From positions 1 through 6,169 of the forward strand of contig JAJZYI010000199.1 in NCBI GenBank assembly GCA_021798135.1: DNA of 6,169 nt, written 5' to 3'. This document shows positions 1 through 5,031 of the stretch, in pieces (the stretch's first letter is position 1; the number at the start of each line of letters is the position of its first letter). The stretch comes from Actinomycetes bacterium (GTDB taxonomy: Bacteria; Actinomycetota; Acidimicrobiia; Acidimicrobiales; UBA8190). Below the pieces are notes generated by a model. The model did not search any database and had not been told where the DNA came from. It saw only the letters and a program-made list of their open reading frames with translations. A program made the position numbers and the translations under genes.

Positions 1-1328
1 GCGCCGCCCTCGGCCGGCGCCGACCCCCCGGCGCCGGCGGTCGCGGCGAGCCGGACCCGGACGGACTCGGCGTGGGCCGGCAGCCCCTCGGCCACGGCCA
101 GGTCGACGACCGCCGGGCCCAGGGCGCGCAGCGCCGCGCGGTCGACGTCGACGGCGTGGATGTGCGTGCAGAAGTCGTCCACGCGCAGCGCCGACGAGAA
201 TCGCGCCGTGCGTGCCGTGGGCAGCACGTGGTTCGGCCCCGCCAGGTAGTCCCCCACGCTGGCCGGCGCGTACGGTCCCAGGAACACGGCCCCGGCGCTG
301 CGAACGCTGGCGAGGAGGGCGGCGGGCTCGGCGACGAGCAGCTCCAGGTGCTCGGGCGCCACGGTGTTGGCCACCACCATGGCGGCCTCGGGACCGGACA
401 CCAGCACGGCACACCCGTTGCGCCCCAGGGTGGCCTGGAGGTCCCGGCGCCGAGGCGATGCCTCGACCATGCGGTCGACCTCGGCGGAGACGGCGTCGGC
501 CACGTCCTCGTCCCACGTCACCAGCCAGGCGAGACCGTCGGGCCCGTGCTCGGCCTGGACCAGCACGTCGACGGCCGCCCACTCGGCCGGCACGCTGGCG
601 TCCGCCACCACCACCACCTCCGACGGCCCGGCGAAGGCCGAGGGGGTGCCCACGCGGCCGGCCACCTGGCGCTTCGCCTCGGCGACGTACCGGTTGCCCG
701 GACCCACGATCACGTCGACCGGCCGGATGGTGGCCGTCCCGAAGGCCATGGCCGCCACGGCCTGGGCGCCGCCGACGCGGTACACCTCGTCGATCCCGCA
801 CACCGCCGCGGCGGCCAGCGTCGCCGCCGCGACCGTCCCGTCGGCCTGGGGCGGGACGCACAGCGCCAGCTCCTCCACCCCGGCGACCCGTGCCGGCACC
901 GCGCACATGACCACGCTCGACGGGTACTGGGCACGCCCGCCGGGCGCGTACAGGCCGGCCCGGCGAACCGGTCGCACCAGGTGGTGCACGGTCACCCCGT
1001 CCACCGACACCGCGGCGTCCTCCGCACGCTGGTGCTCGTGGTAGGCGGTCACCCTCCTGTGGGCGAGCTCGAGCGCGTCGAGGAGGGCCGGCGGCACGGC
1101 CGAGCGGGCCGCCTCGATCAGCGGGGGCGGCACGCGCACGCTGTCGAGCTCCACGCCGTCGAACCGGGCCGTCAGCGCCCGGAGGGCGTCGTCGCCCCCG
1201 TGGCGCACCTCCTCGATGATCGCCGCCACGGCTGCCGTGGGCACGAGCTCGTCCCACACCGGCGGCGGGAGCGCTCCCGGCAGGTCGGCGGCGGCCACGG
1301 CGCGGAGGTCCAGGCGTTCGAGCAGCAT
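1..1328 (-). CDS. hisD: Histidinol dehydrogenase (3'-truncated by window edge)
   Basis: HisD catalyses the last two steps of histidine biosynthesis, oxidising L-histidinol to L-histidine with two NAD+ in the cytoplasm; it is a zinc-dependent homodimer. The frame is open from ATG at 1326-1328 to the left edge, giving 442 residues against 434 in E. coli, so only a short tail is missing. Motifs in order: GLYAPGG (125-131), AGPSE (233-237), QAEHGPD with the zinc ligands Gln258 and His261, PEHLEL with catalytic Glu326 and His327, SVGDY with zinc ligand Asp360, GPNHVLPT, and PAHAESV with zinc ligand His419. Several of these fall at exactly the E. coli residue numbers. One oddity is that the usual Ile-Asp before xxAGPSE is Pro229-Ser230. 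The start lies 9 bases after a TACCAT -10-like hexamer and has no Shine-Dalgarno sequence. Any downstream his genes would lie off the window. The family call is firm. Confidence 0.97.
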   Translation of the reverse strand, partial: MLLERLDLRAVAAADLPGALPPPVWDELVPTAAVAAIIEEVRHGGDDALRALTARFDGVELDSVRVPPPLIEAARSAVPPALLDALELAHRRVTAYHEHQRAEDAAVSVDGVTVHHLVRPVRRAGLYAPGGRAQYPSSVVMCAVPARVAGVEELALCVPPQADGTVAAATLAAAAVCGIDEVYRVGGAQAVAAMAFGTATIRPVDVIVGPGNRYVAEAKRQVAGRVGTPSAFAGPSEVVVVADASVPAEWAAVDVLVQAEHGPDGLAWLVTWDEDVADAVSAEVDRMVEASPRRRDLQATLGRNGCAVLVSGPEAAMVVANTVAPEHLELLVAEPAALLASVRSAGAVFLGPYAPASVGDYLAGPNHVLPTARTARFSSALRVDDFCTHIHAVDVDRAALRALGPAVVDLAVAEGLPAHAESVRVRLAATAGAGGSAPAEGG

Positions 1329-1337
1329 GGGAACCCG

Positions 1338-1343
1338 ATGGTA
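1338..1343 (-). promoter_or_regulatory. Candidate -10 hexamer for hisD (leaderless or nearly so)
   Basis: On the minus strand this reads TACCAT, a match to TAnnnT, and is followed by nine bases and then the hisD ATG. Normal -10 to start-site spacing would begin the mRNA within about three bases of the ATG, leaving no room for a ribosome binding site. No good -35 element is seen at 17 bases upstream. Confidence 0.45.
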
Positions 1344-1425
1344 CCCGCGGGCCGGCCGGGTCCCGGTCGACCTGGGCCCTCCCGGCGGGCACAGGGGCAC
1401 CCCCGGCCTGAGCCCGACCCGCGAG

Positions 1426-1495
1426 CCGGGCACCGGCCCTCCCGGCCGCCGTCACCACCCCCCTGGCAGCCGTCCGCATGGCCACCGGTGCCCGG
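1426..1495. repeat. 11-bp perfect inverted repeat between hisD and the 66-aa gene
   Basis: CCGGGCACCGG at 1426-1436 is exactly matched by its reverse complement CCGGTGCCCGG at 1485-1495, with 48 bases between the arms. The right arm lies just upstream of the presumed promoter of the 66-residue gene. It could be a looping operator pair or a hairpin. In DNA this GC-rich it could also be chance. Confidence 0.4.
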
Positions 1496-1501
1496 GTCGG
1501 C

Positions 1502-1507
1502 CATGAT
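1502..1507 (+). promoter_or_regulatory. Candidate -10 hexamer for the 66-aa gene
   Basis: CATGAT (4 of 6 to TATAAT) is followed by six bases and then GTG at 1514, the same geometry seen upstream of other genes here. It supports leaderless initiation at 1514 rather than at the in-frame ATG at 1478. The -35 position carries no clear TTGAC-like element. Confidence 0.35.
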
Positions 1508-1513
1508 CGGCGG

Positions 1514-1714
1514 GTGCCCACGTCCCGACCCGAACTCTCGTCGCTCGCCACGGCGCTCACCGAGCTGACCCGGCGCGTCGCGCTGTTGGCCGAGGCCGCG
1601 GCGGTCGCCAAGGACCACGACCTGGCCACCGAGCTCTTCGCCGTCGAGCGGTCGCTCACCGCTGCCGGGCGCCGGCTGGACCGCCTCGCCACCGGGAACC
1701 GGCGCGGCCGCTGA
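1514..1714 (+). CDS. Small helical hypothetical protein, 66 aa
   Basis: I do not recognise a named family. The predicted product (VPTSRPELSS... to ...GNRRGR) is mostly amphipathic helix: a first segment around residues 6-30 (ALTELTRRVALLAEAAAV), an acidic turn near KDHD, and a second helix around 33-56 (LATELFAVERSLTAAGRRLD), with a basic end. This suggests a two-helix hairpin, possibly dimeric. It has no signal peptide, membrane segment or cysteine. I chose GTG at 1514 because CATGAT lies six bases upstream and the residues encoded between 1478 and 1513 look like random GC-rich translation; ATG at 1478 would give 78 residues. It is divergent from hisD, and nothing in the context fixes its role. 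That it is a real gene is likely but not certain, based on heptad-like Leu/Ala spacing and a balanced Glu/Arg composition. Confidence 0.6.
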   Translation: MPTSRPELSSLATALTELTRRVALLAEAAAVAKDHDLATELFAVERSLTAAGRRLDRLATGNRRGR

Positions 1715-1762
1715 CACCTCGCCGCCCAGAGCAGTCTCAGACCCACGTTGCGGCTCCCGTGG

Positions 1763-1786
1763 CGCCGGCCCGCCGGCCCGCCGGCA
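1763..1786. repeat. 8-bp tandem repeat, three units
   Basis: CGCCGGCC occurs at 1763-1770 and 1771-1778, and CGCCGGCA at 1779-1786, giving three GCCGGC palindromes in a row. It is probably a simple-sequence slippage tract in non-coding DNA 48 bases after the 66-residue gene. Confidence 0.5.
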
Positions 1787-1911
1787 CGGCTGCCGCCCCC
1801 GCCCGCGCGGACCCGTCCGTCGGACCCTACCCGGGCCTCCGCTCGCCGGACGCCGTTCGCCGGCCGCACGCCAAACCACCGTTCGGCAGGATCTCAGGGG
1901 CCAGCGACACC

Positions 1912-1924
1912 CGCGAGGCTCGCG
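1912..1924. repeat. 13-bp interrupted palindrome
   Basis: CGCGAG and CTCGCG flank a single central G, making a symmetric site. It could be an operator half-site pair or a very short hairpin; nothing else supports a function. Confidence 0.3.
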
Positions 1925-1942
1925 ACATGACCCCGGACGCGC

Positions 1943-1968
1943 CGATGGCGCCCCGAAGGGCGCCATCG
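1943..1968 (-). terminator. Strong 11-bp hairpin with UUCG loop, probable nth terminator
   Basis: The arms CGATGGCGCCC and GGGCGCCATCG pair perfectly over 11 bp. On the minus strand the loop is TTCG closed by a C-G pair, the very stable C(UUCG)G tetraloop; on the plus strand the loop is CGAA. It lies about 170 bases after the nth stop codon, and the orientation with the favoured loop matches nth transcription. No T-tract follows on either strand, which is common for hairpin terminators in GC-rich actinobacteria. It could also end transcripts of the 66-residue gene from the other side, or be a processing element. Confidence 0.55.
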
Positions 1969-2025
1969 ACACGAGCGGGCCGGGCGGCGGATCCCGGGAC
2001 CCCGCTCTCACGGAACCAGGTGGCG

Positions 2026-2037
2026 GGAACCGGTTCC
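2026..2037. repeat. 12-bp perfect palindrome GGAACCGGTTCC
   Basis: GGAACCGGTTCC is fully symmetric. An upstream copy of one half, CGGAACC at 2011-2017, can also pair with GGTTCCG at 2032-2038, so two alternative pairings exist. It may be a protein-binding site or part of the 3' region of nth mRNA. Confidence 0.35.
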
Positions 2038-2043
2038 GGTATC

Positions 2044-2110
2044 TCCTACAACAGCACGAACCGGGCCCTCTGTTCCAATCCTGGAGCACAACATCAGCAC
2101 AACCCGGGAC
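2044..2110. other. Less GC-rich foldable segment with an imperfect direct repeat
   Basis: Two similar stretches, ACAACAGCACGAACCGGG starting near 2048 and ACAACATCAGCACAACCCGG starting near 2088, are about 40 bases apart. Between them, TGTTCCA (2071-2077) and TGGAGCA (2082-2088) can form a 7-bp hairpin with one G-U pair, and CCGGG (2061-2065) can pair with CCCGG (2103-2107) to close an outer stem. The stretch is visibly richer in A than its surroundings. It lies just downstream of nth on the minus strand and could be a 3' UTR element, a small RNA or a binding region; no known RNA family is recognised. Confidence 0.3.
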
Positions 2111-2140
2111 GCCGCCACTCGGGCACGCCGCGGGCCGACG

Positions 2141-3055
2141 TCACGATGCGGAATCGGATGGTGCCGATGCGCGCGTGCGGTGCGCTCCTCCCGCAGCGGT
2201 GCCAGCACGCCGCGAGCTGGCCTTGGCCGCGGTGGCCCCGGCCCCTCGCCGGGAGCCGGCCCTCGCCTCCCCTTCCCCGGTGGGTGCCGTGCTCGGGGCG
2301 GCCGCCGAGCGCCTGGCCGGACCGGCCAGCGCCGCTCCCGCGCGTGAACCGCGGCCAGCGCTCCCCGCCCGCCGGGCCGGGGCCGCGCCCCTGGCCGGCC
2401 GCACGGCATCCCCGGCGGACGGGCAGACGTCGGCGAGGACGCAGGCAGCGCAGTCCGGCGTGCGGGCCTTGCACACGGCCCGGCCGTGCAGGATGAGCCG
2501 GAGGCTGAAGGCGCCCCGCTCGTCAGCAGGGACGAGGGCGTCGAGGTCGGCCTCCACCTTGACCGGATCGGTCTGGGCGGTCAGGCCGAGCCGCCGGACG
2601 ATCCGGCCCACGTGCGTGTCGACCGGCAGGCCGGGCAGCCCGAACGCGACCGACCGCACCACGTTCGCCGTCTTGCGGCCGACGCCCGGCAGGGCGGTCA
2701 CGGCCTCCATCGCCGAGGGGACCTCCCCTCCGAAGCGGTCCTCGACGCCCCGGGCCATGCCGACCAGGCTGCTGGCCTTCGCACGGAAGAAGCCGGTGGA
2801 CCGGACCAGCTCCTCGACCTCGCCCACGGGCGCCTCGGCCAGCGACGCGGGGTCGGGGAAGCGGGCGAAGACGGCCGGCGTCACCAGGTTCACCCGCTCG
2901 TCCGTGCACTGCGCCGACAGGATCGTCGCCACCAGCAGCTCGAAGGCGTCCCGGTGGCGGAGGGCGCACAGGTCCCGGGCCGTCCCCGGGTACTCGGCAG
3001 CGAGGCGGTCGAGCACGACGCGGGCACGCCGGCGAGGGCTCGTCCTGGGGGCCAT
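2141..3055 (-). CDS. nth: Endonuclease III with long low-complexity C-terminal tail
   Basis: Nth is a base-excision repair DNA glycosylase/AP lyase that removes oxidised pyrimidines and nicks abasic sites. Of 304 residues, about 1-212 form the complete enzyme. ILSAQCTD (45-52) starts the conserved core, LPGVGRKTA (122-130) is the helix-hairpin-helix with catalytic Lys128, and VDTHVGRI carries catalytic Asp146. Cys195, Cys202, Cys205 and Cys211 have the C-x6-C-x2-C-x5-C spacing of the [4Fe-4S] cluster. All six residues sit eight positions beyond their E. coli equivalents, so the core has no gaps. Residues about 213-304 are an Ala/Arg/Gly/Ser tail, basic and probably disordered, absent from the 211-residue E. 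coli enzyme. ATG at 3053-3055 lies six bases after a TAGCGT hexamer, indicating leaderless expression. It is divergent from mshD. The identity is firm; the role of the tail is unknown. Confidence 0.96.
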   Translation of the reverse strand: MAPRTSPRRRARVVLDRLAAEYPGTARDLCALRHRDAFELLVATILSAQCTDERVNLVTPAVFARFPDPASLAEAPVGEVEELVRSTGFFRAKASSLVGMARGVEDRFGGEVPSAMEAVTALPGVGRKTANVVRSVAFGLPGLPVDTHVGRIVRRLGLTAQTDPVKVEADLDALVPADERGAFSLRLILHGRAVCKARTPDCAACVLADVCPSAGDAVRPARGAAPARRAGSAGRGSRAGAALAGPARRSAAAPSTAPTGEGEARAGSRRGAGATAAKASSRRAGTAAGGAHRTRASAPSDSAS

Positions 3056-3061
3056 CGCCGT

Positions 3062-3067
3062 ACGCTA
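3062..3067 (-). promoter_or_regulatory. Candidate -10 hexamer for nth (leaderless)
   Basis: On the minus strand this reads TAGCGT (TAnnnT), followed by six bases and the nth ATG, so the transcript would start at or next to the A of the ATG. No ribosome binding site could fit. A -35 element is not obvious. Confidence 0.5.
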
Positions 3068-3140
3068 CCCAGCTCCCCGGGCCTCCTGGGACCGGGAACG
3101 GGGTCCTCCGCGCCGGGCCGGTGCGAGGGGGACCGGACGG

Positions 3141-3146
3141 TATCCT
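3141..3146 (+). promoter_or_regulatory. Candidate -10 hexamer for mshD (leaderless)
   Basis: TATCCT (4 of 6 to TATAAT) is followed by seven bases and then GTG at 3154. This argues for GTG 3154 as the mshD start, because the earlier in-frame GTG at 3121 would lie upstream of transcription. Confidence 0.5.
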
Positions 3147-3153
3147 CCCGCTG

Positions 3154-4077
3154 GTGCACCACGTGGAGGTGAAGCGGCGGATGGGCGAGGCGGACATCGC
3201 CGAGGTCTCGGCGCTGCTGGCGGAGGCGGCGACGGCCGACCGCCACCGCCCGCTCGGCGAGCACAAGTGGCTCGACCTGGTGCACGGCGGCCGGACCGGG
3301 TTCGCCGGCTTCGTCGCCCGGGACCGGGCTTCGGCACGCCTGGTGGGCTACGCGCAGCTCAGCCGCGGCCAGCACAGCTGGGGGGTGGAGGTGGTGGTGG
3401 CCCCCGCCCGGCGCGACCCCGACGCCTCGGTGGGCACCGACCTCCTGCGCGCCGCCCTGGCGGAGGTGGCGGCCCAGGGCGGCGGCCACGTCCACCTGTG
3501 GGTGCCCAAGCCGACGCCCGCCACCGACGCCATGGCCGCGGCCACGGGGCTCACCCAGGGACGCGAGCTGCTGCAGCTGCGCATCCCGCTGCCGGCGACG
3601 GCCGGGGCACCGCCGATCGAGGTCCGGCCCTTCCGGCCCGGCCGCGACGAGGCCGCCTGGCTCCGGGTCAACAACCGTGCGTTCGCCGACCACCCCGAGC
3701 AGGGCGGCTGGACCCTGGAGACCCTGCGCGAACGCGAGGCCGAGCCCTGGTTCGACCCCGAGGGCTTCCTGCTCCACGAGCGCGGCGGCCGCCTGGCCGG
3801 CTCGTGCTGGACGAAGGTCCACGCGGACAGCGACCCGGTGCTGGGCGAGATCTACGTGATCTCGGTCGACCCCGAGTTCCACGGCCAGGGCCTCGGCCGC
3901 TCCCTCACCCTCGCCGGCCTGGACCACCTGGCCCGCCAGGGGATCACGGTCGGCATGCTGTACGTGGACGCCGACAACGCGCCCGCCGTCCACCTCTACC
4001 GCTCGCTCGGCTTCGCCCTCGACCACGTCGACCGGGCGTACACGGGGGACGTGCCCGCTGCGGGTCGGAGGGCGTGA
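3154..4077 (+). CDS. mshD: Mycothiol synthase (two GNAT domains)
   Basis: MshD acetylates the cysteinyl amine of Cys-GlcN-Ins with acetyl-CoA, the last step of mycothiol synthesis in the actinobacterial cytoplasm. The 307-residue product matches the usual length (M. tuberculosis 315). The N-terminal GNAT domain (about 4-145) has a degenerate CoA loop; the C-terminal domain (about 155-300) is the catalytic one. Family motifs: VNNRAFADHPEQGGWT (about 172-187), WFDPEGF (199-205), CWTKVH (218-223), GEIYVISVDP (231-240), CoA loop GQGLG (244-248) and LYRSLGF (281-287). The Glu of GEIYV and the Tyr of LYRSLGF probably correspond to the proposed acid/base residues of the M. tuberculosis enzyme. I chose GTG 3154, seven bases after TATCCT, because it keeps the first beta strand (VEVKRR). 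GTG 3121 is possible; ATG 3181 has GGAGGTGA at 3165-3172 but would remove that strand. The family call is firm, the start moderate. Confidence 0.92.
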   Translation: MHHVEVKRRMGEADIAEVSALLAEAATADRHRPLGEHKWLDLVHGGRTGFAGFVARDRASARLVGYAQLSRGQHSWGVEVVVAPARRDPDASVGTDLLRAALAEVAAQGGGHVHLWVPKPTPATDAMAAATGLTQGRELLQLRIPLPATAGAPPIEVRPFRPGRDEAAWLRVNNRAFADHPEQGGWTLETLREREAEPWFDPEGFLLHERGGRLAGSCWTKVHADSDPVLGEIYVISVDPEFHGQGLGRSLTLAGLDHLARQGITVGMLYVDADNAPAVHLYRSLGFALDHVDRAYTGDVPAAGRRA

Positions 4078-4078
4078 G

Positions 4079-4978
4079 TCAGCCCGCCCCTGCCACACCC
4101 ACCGCCGCGCCGATGCCGTACGTGACCCCCGCGGCAGCGGCCCCGATCAGCAGCTGGCGCAGCGCCGACCACCACCACGAGCGCCCCGTGAACACGGACA
4201 GCGACGCCCCCACCAGGACCGAGGCCACCGCTCCGACGACGACCGAGGCGATGATGGCGCTGCCGCCGGCCCCGAGGAGCCACGGCAGGAGTGGGAGCAG
4301 CGCGCCGAACGCGAACGTCACGAACGACGACAGGCCGGCCTGCAGCGGCGATCCCAGCGAGCCGGGGTCGATGCCCAGCTCCTCACGGGCGTGGGTCTCC
4401 AGCGCGAGCTCGGGCGTCCGCATCATGGCGTCGGCCAGCTGGCGGGCGACCGCCGGCTCGACGCCCCGGCTCTCGTAGATGTGGACGAGCTCGCTGCGCT
4501 CGCCGTCGGGGCGCCGCCGCAGCTCCTCGCGCTCGCGGGCCAGCTCGCGCTCGAGCAGCTCGGTCTGGGCCCGCATCGACACGTACTCGCCGGCGGCCAT
4601 GGAGAACGCACCGCCGATGAGGCCGGCCAGCCCGGCCAGGCGCACCACGGACGCGCCGGGATGCGCTCCGGCCATGCCGAGCACCAGCGACACGTTGGTC
4701 ACCAGCCCGTCACTGACGCCGAACACCGCCGCACGCGCCCAGCCGCCGGTGATGTTCCGGTGCGTGTGCCCGTGCTGCTCCGGCTTGCCGCGATCCGCAG
4801 CCCGTCGGCCGACGGCCCGGCGGCCGACGCGCGCACCGCCCGTGCCCGCCTCGGCCACGAGCGAGCCGCCGCGCCCGCTGCCGACCCGTCCGAGCGCCGC
4901 CGGGTCGGGCAGGCCCGGCACCGACCCGCCCGCGCGGCCAGCTCCCTGCTCGTGGTCGGCCCAGGTCACCGCCGCCAT
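4079..4978 (-). CDS. VIT1/CCC1-family iron/manganese transporter (DUF125)
   Basis: This family exchanges Fe2+ or Mn2+ for protons across a membrane; in bacteria it is thought to export or detoxify the metal. Numbering from ATG 4978 (299 aa), residues 1-68 are a Gly/Ala/Arg-rich extension, followed by HGHTH (69-73) and NITGGW. Helix 1 (about 81-105) carries FGVSDGLVTNVSL with the conserved membrane Asp90. Helix 2 (112-134) carries FSMAAGEYVSM with Met127. The Glu-rich cytoplasmic metal-binding domain (about 135-205) includes TELLERELAREREEL and ELGIDP. Helices 3-5 lie at about 211-235, 241-265 and 272-295, giving the five-helix VIT1 layout. The start is uncertain: TAGCAT at 4982-4977 overlaps this ATG and lies seven bases before GTG 4969, which would give 296 residues; a further TTG start at 5032 looks unlikely. 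Its stop is one base from that of mshD, tail to tail. Which metal it carries cannot be read from the sequence. Confidence 0.92.
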   Translation of the reverse strand: MAAVTWADHEQGAGRAGGSVPGLPDPAALGRVGSGRGGSLVAEAGTGGARVGRRAVGRRAADRGKPEQHGHTHRNITGGWARAAVFGVSDGLVTNVSLVLGMAGAHPGASVVRLAGLAGLIGGAFSMAAGEYVSMRAQTELLERELAREREELRRRPDGERSELVHIYESRGVEPAVARQLADAMMRTPELALETHAREELGIDPGSLGSPLQAGLSSFVTFAFGALLPLLPWLLGAGGSAIIASVVVGAVASVLVGASLSVFTGRSWWWSALRQLLIGAAAAGVTYGIGAAVGVAGAG

Positions 4979-4982
4979 GCTA
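4977..4982 (-). promoter_or_regulatory. Candidate -10 hexamer for the VIT-family transporter
   Basis: On the minus strand TAGCAT (TAnnnT) is followed by seven bases and an in-frame GTG at 4967-4969. If used, the mRNA would start at that GTG and exclude the ATG at 4978. Confidence 0.35.
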
Positions 4983-4996
4983 CCGGCAGCCGCGCC

Positions 4997-5025
4997 ATGA
5001 CCTGGCCGTTGCGGCCTGGCACAAT
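4997..5025 (+). promoter_or_regulatory. Candidate promoter of the 118-aa membrane protein
   Basis: ATGACC at 4997-5002 (4 of 6 to TTGACA) and CACAAT at 5020-5025 (4 of 6 to TATAAT) are separated by 17 bases. CACAAT is followed by six bases and the ATG at 5032, so initiation would be leaderless. The site overlaps the start region of the divergent transporter gene, so the two promoters may compete. Confidence 0.5.
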
Positions 5026-5031
5026 GGGCCA

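Larger units (their letters stand above)
1715..2140. other. Non-coding region between the 66-aa gene and nth
   Basis: No convincing gene is seen on either strand in these 426 bases; open frames here are Pro/Arg/Ala-rich and resemble no protein. The region lies downstream of both flanking genes, which converge on it. It holds a short tandem repeat, two palindromes, a strong hairpin and a less GC-rich foldable segment, each listed separately. Confidence 0.6.

Noticed and set aside
72..1568. Plus-strand open frame of 498 codons
   Set aside because: It is antisense to hisD, rich in Gly/Arg/His/Pro with no recognisable motif; the minus-strand frame has all HisD catalytic residues.
1172..2089. Minus-strand open frame across the hisD upstream region
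   Set aside because: It overlaps the start of hisD in another frame and the 66-aa gene in antisense, and its product is low-complexity with no motif.
2060..2140. Possible tRNA on the minus strand, from a D-arm-like CCCGAGTGGC and a GGTTCG element
   Set aside because: No acceptor stem, anticodon arm or T-arm pairing could be completed at the proper distances.
2890..4098. Minus-strand open frame of 402 codons
   Set aside because: It is the antisense shadow of mshD, and overlaps the N-terminal part of nth in another frame; composition is His/Gly/Val-rich without domains.
2175..4478. Plus-strand open frame of 767 codons
   Set aside because: It runs antisense to nth, then out of frame through mshD, then antisense to the transporter. 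Its length is an effect of few stop codons at high GC.
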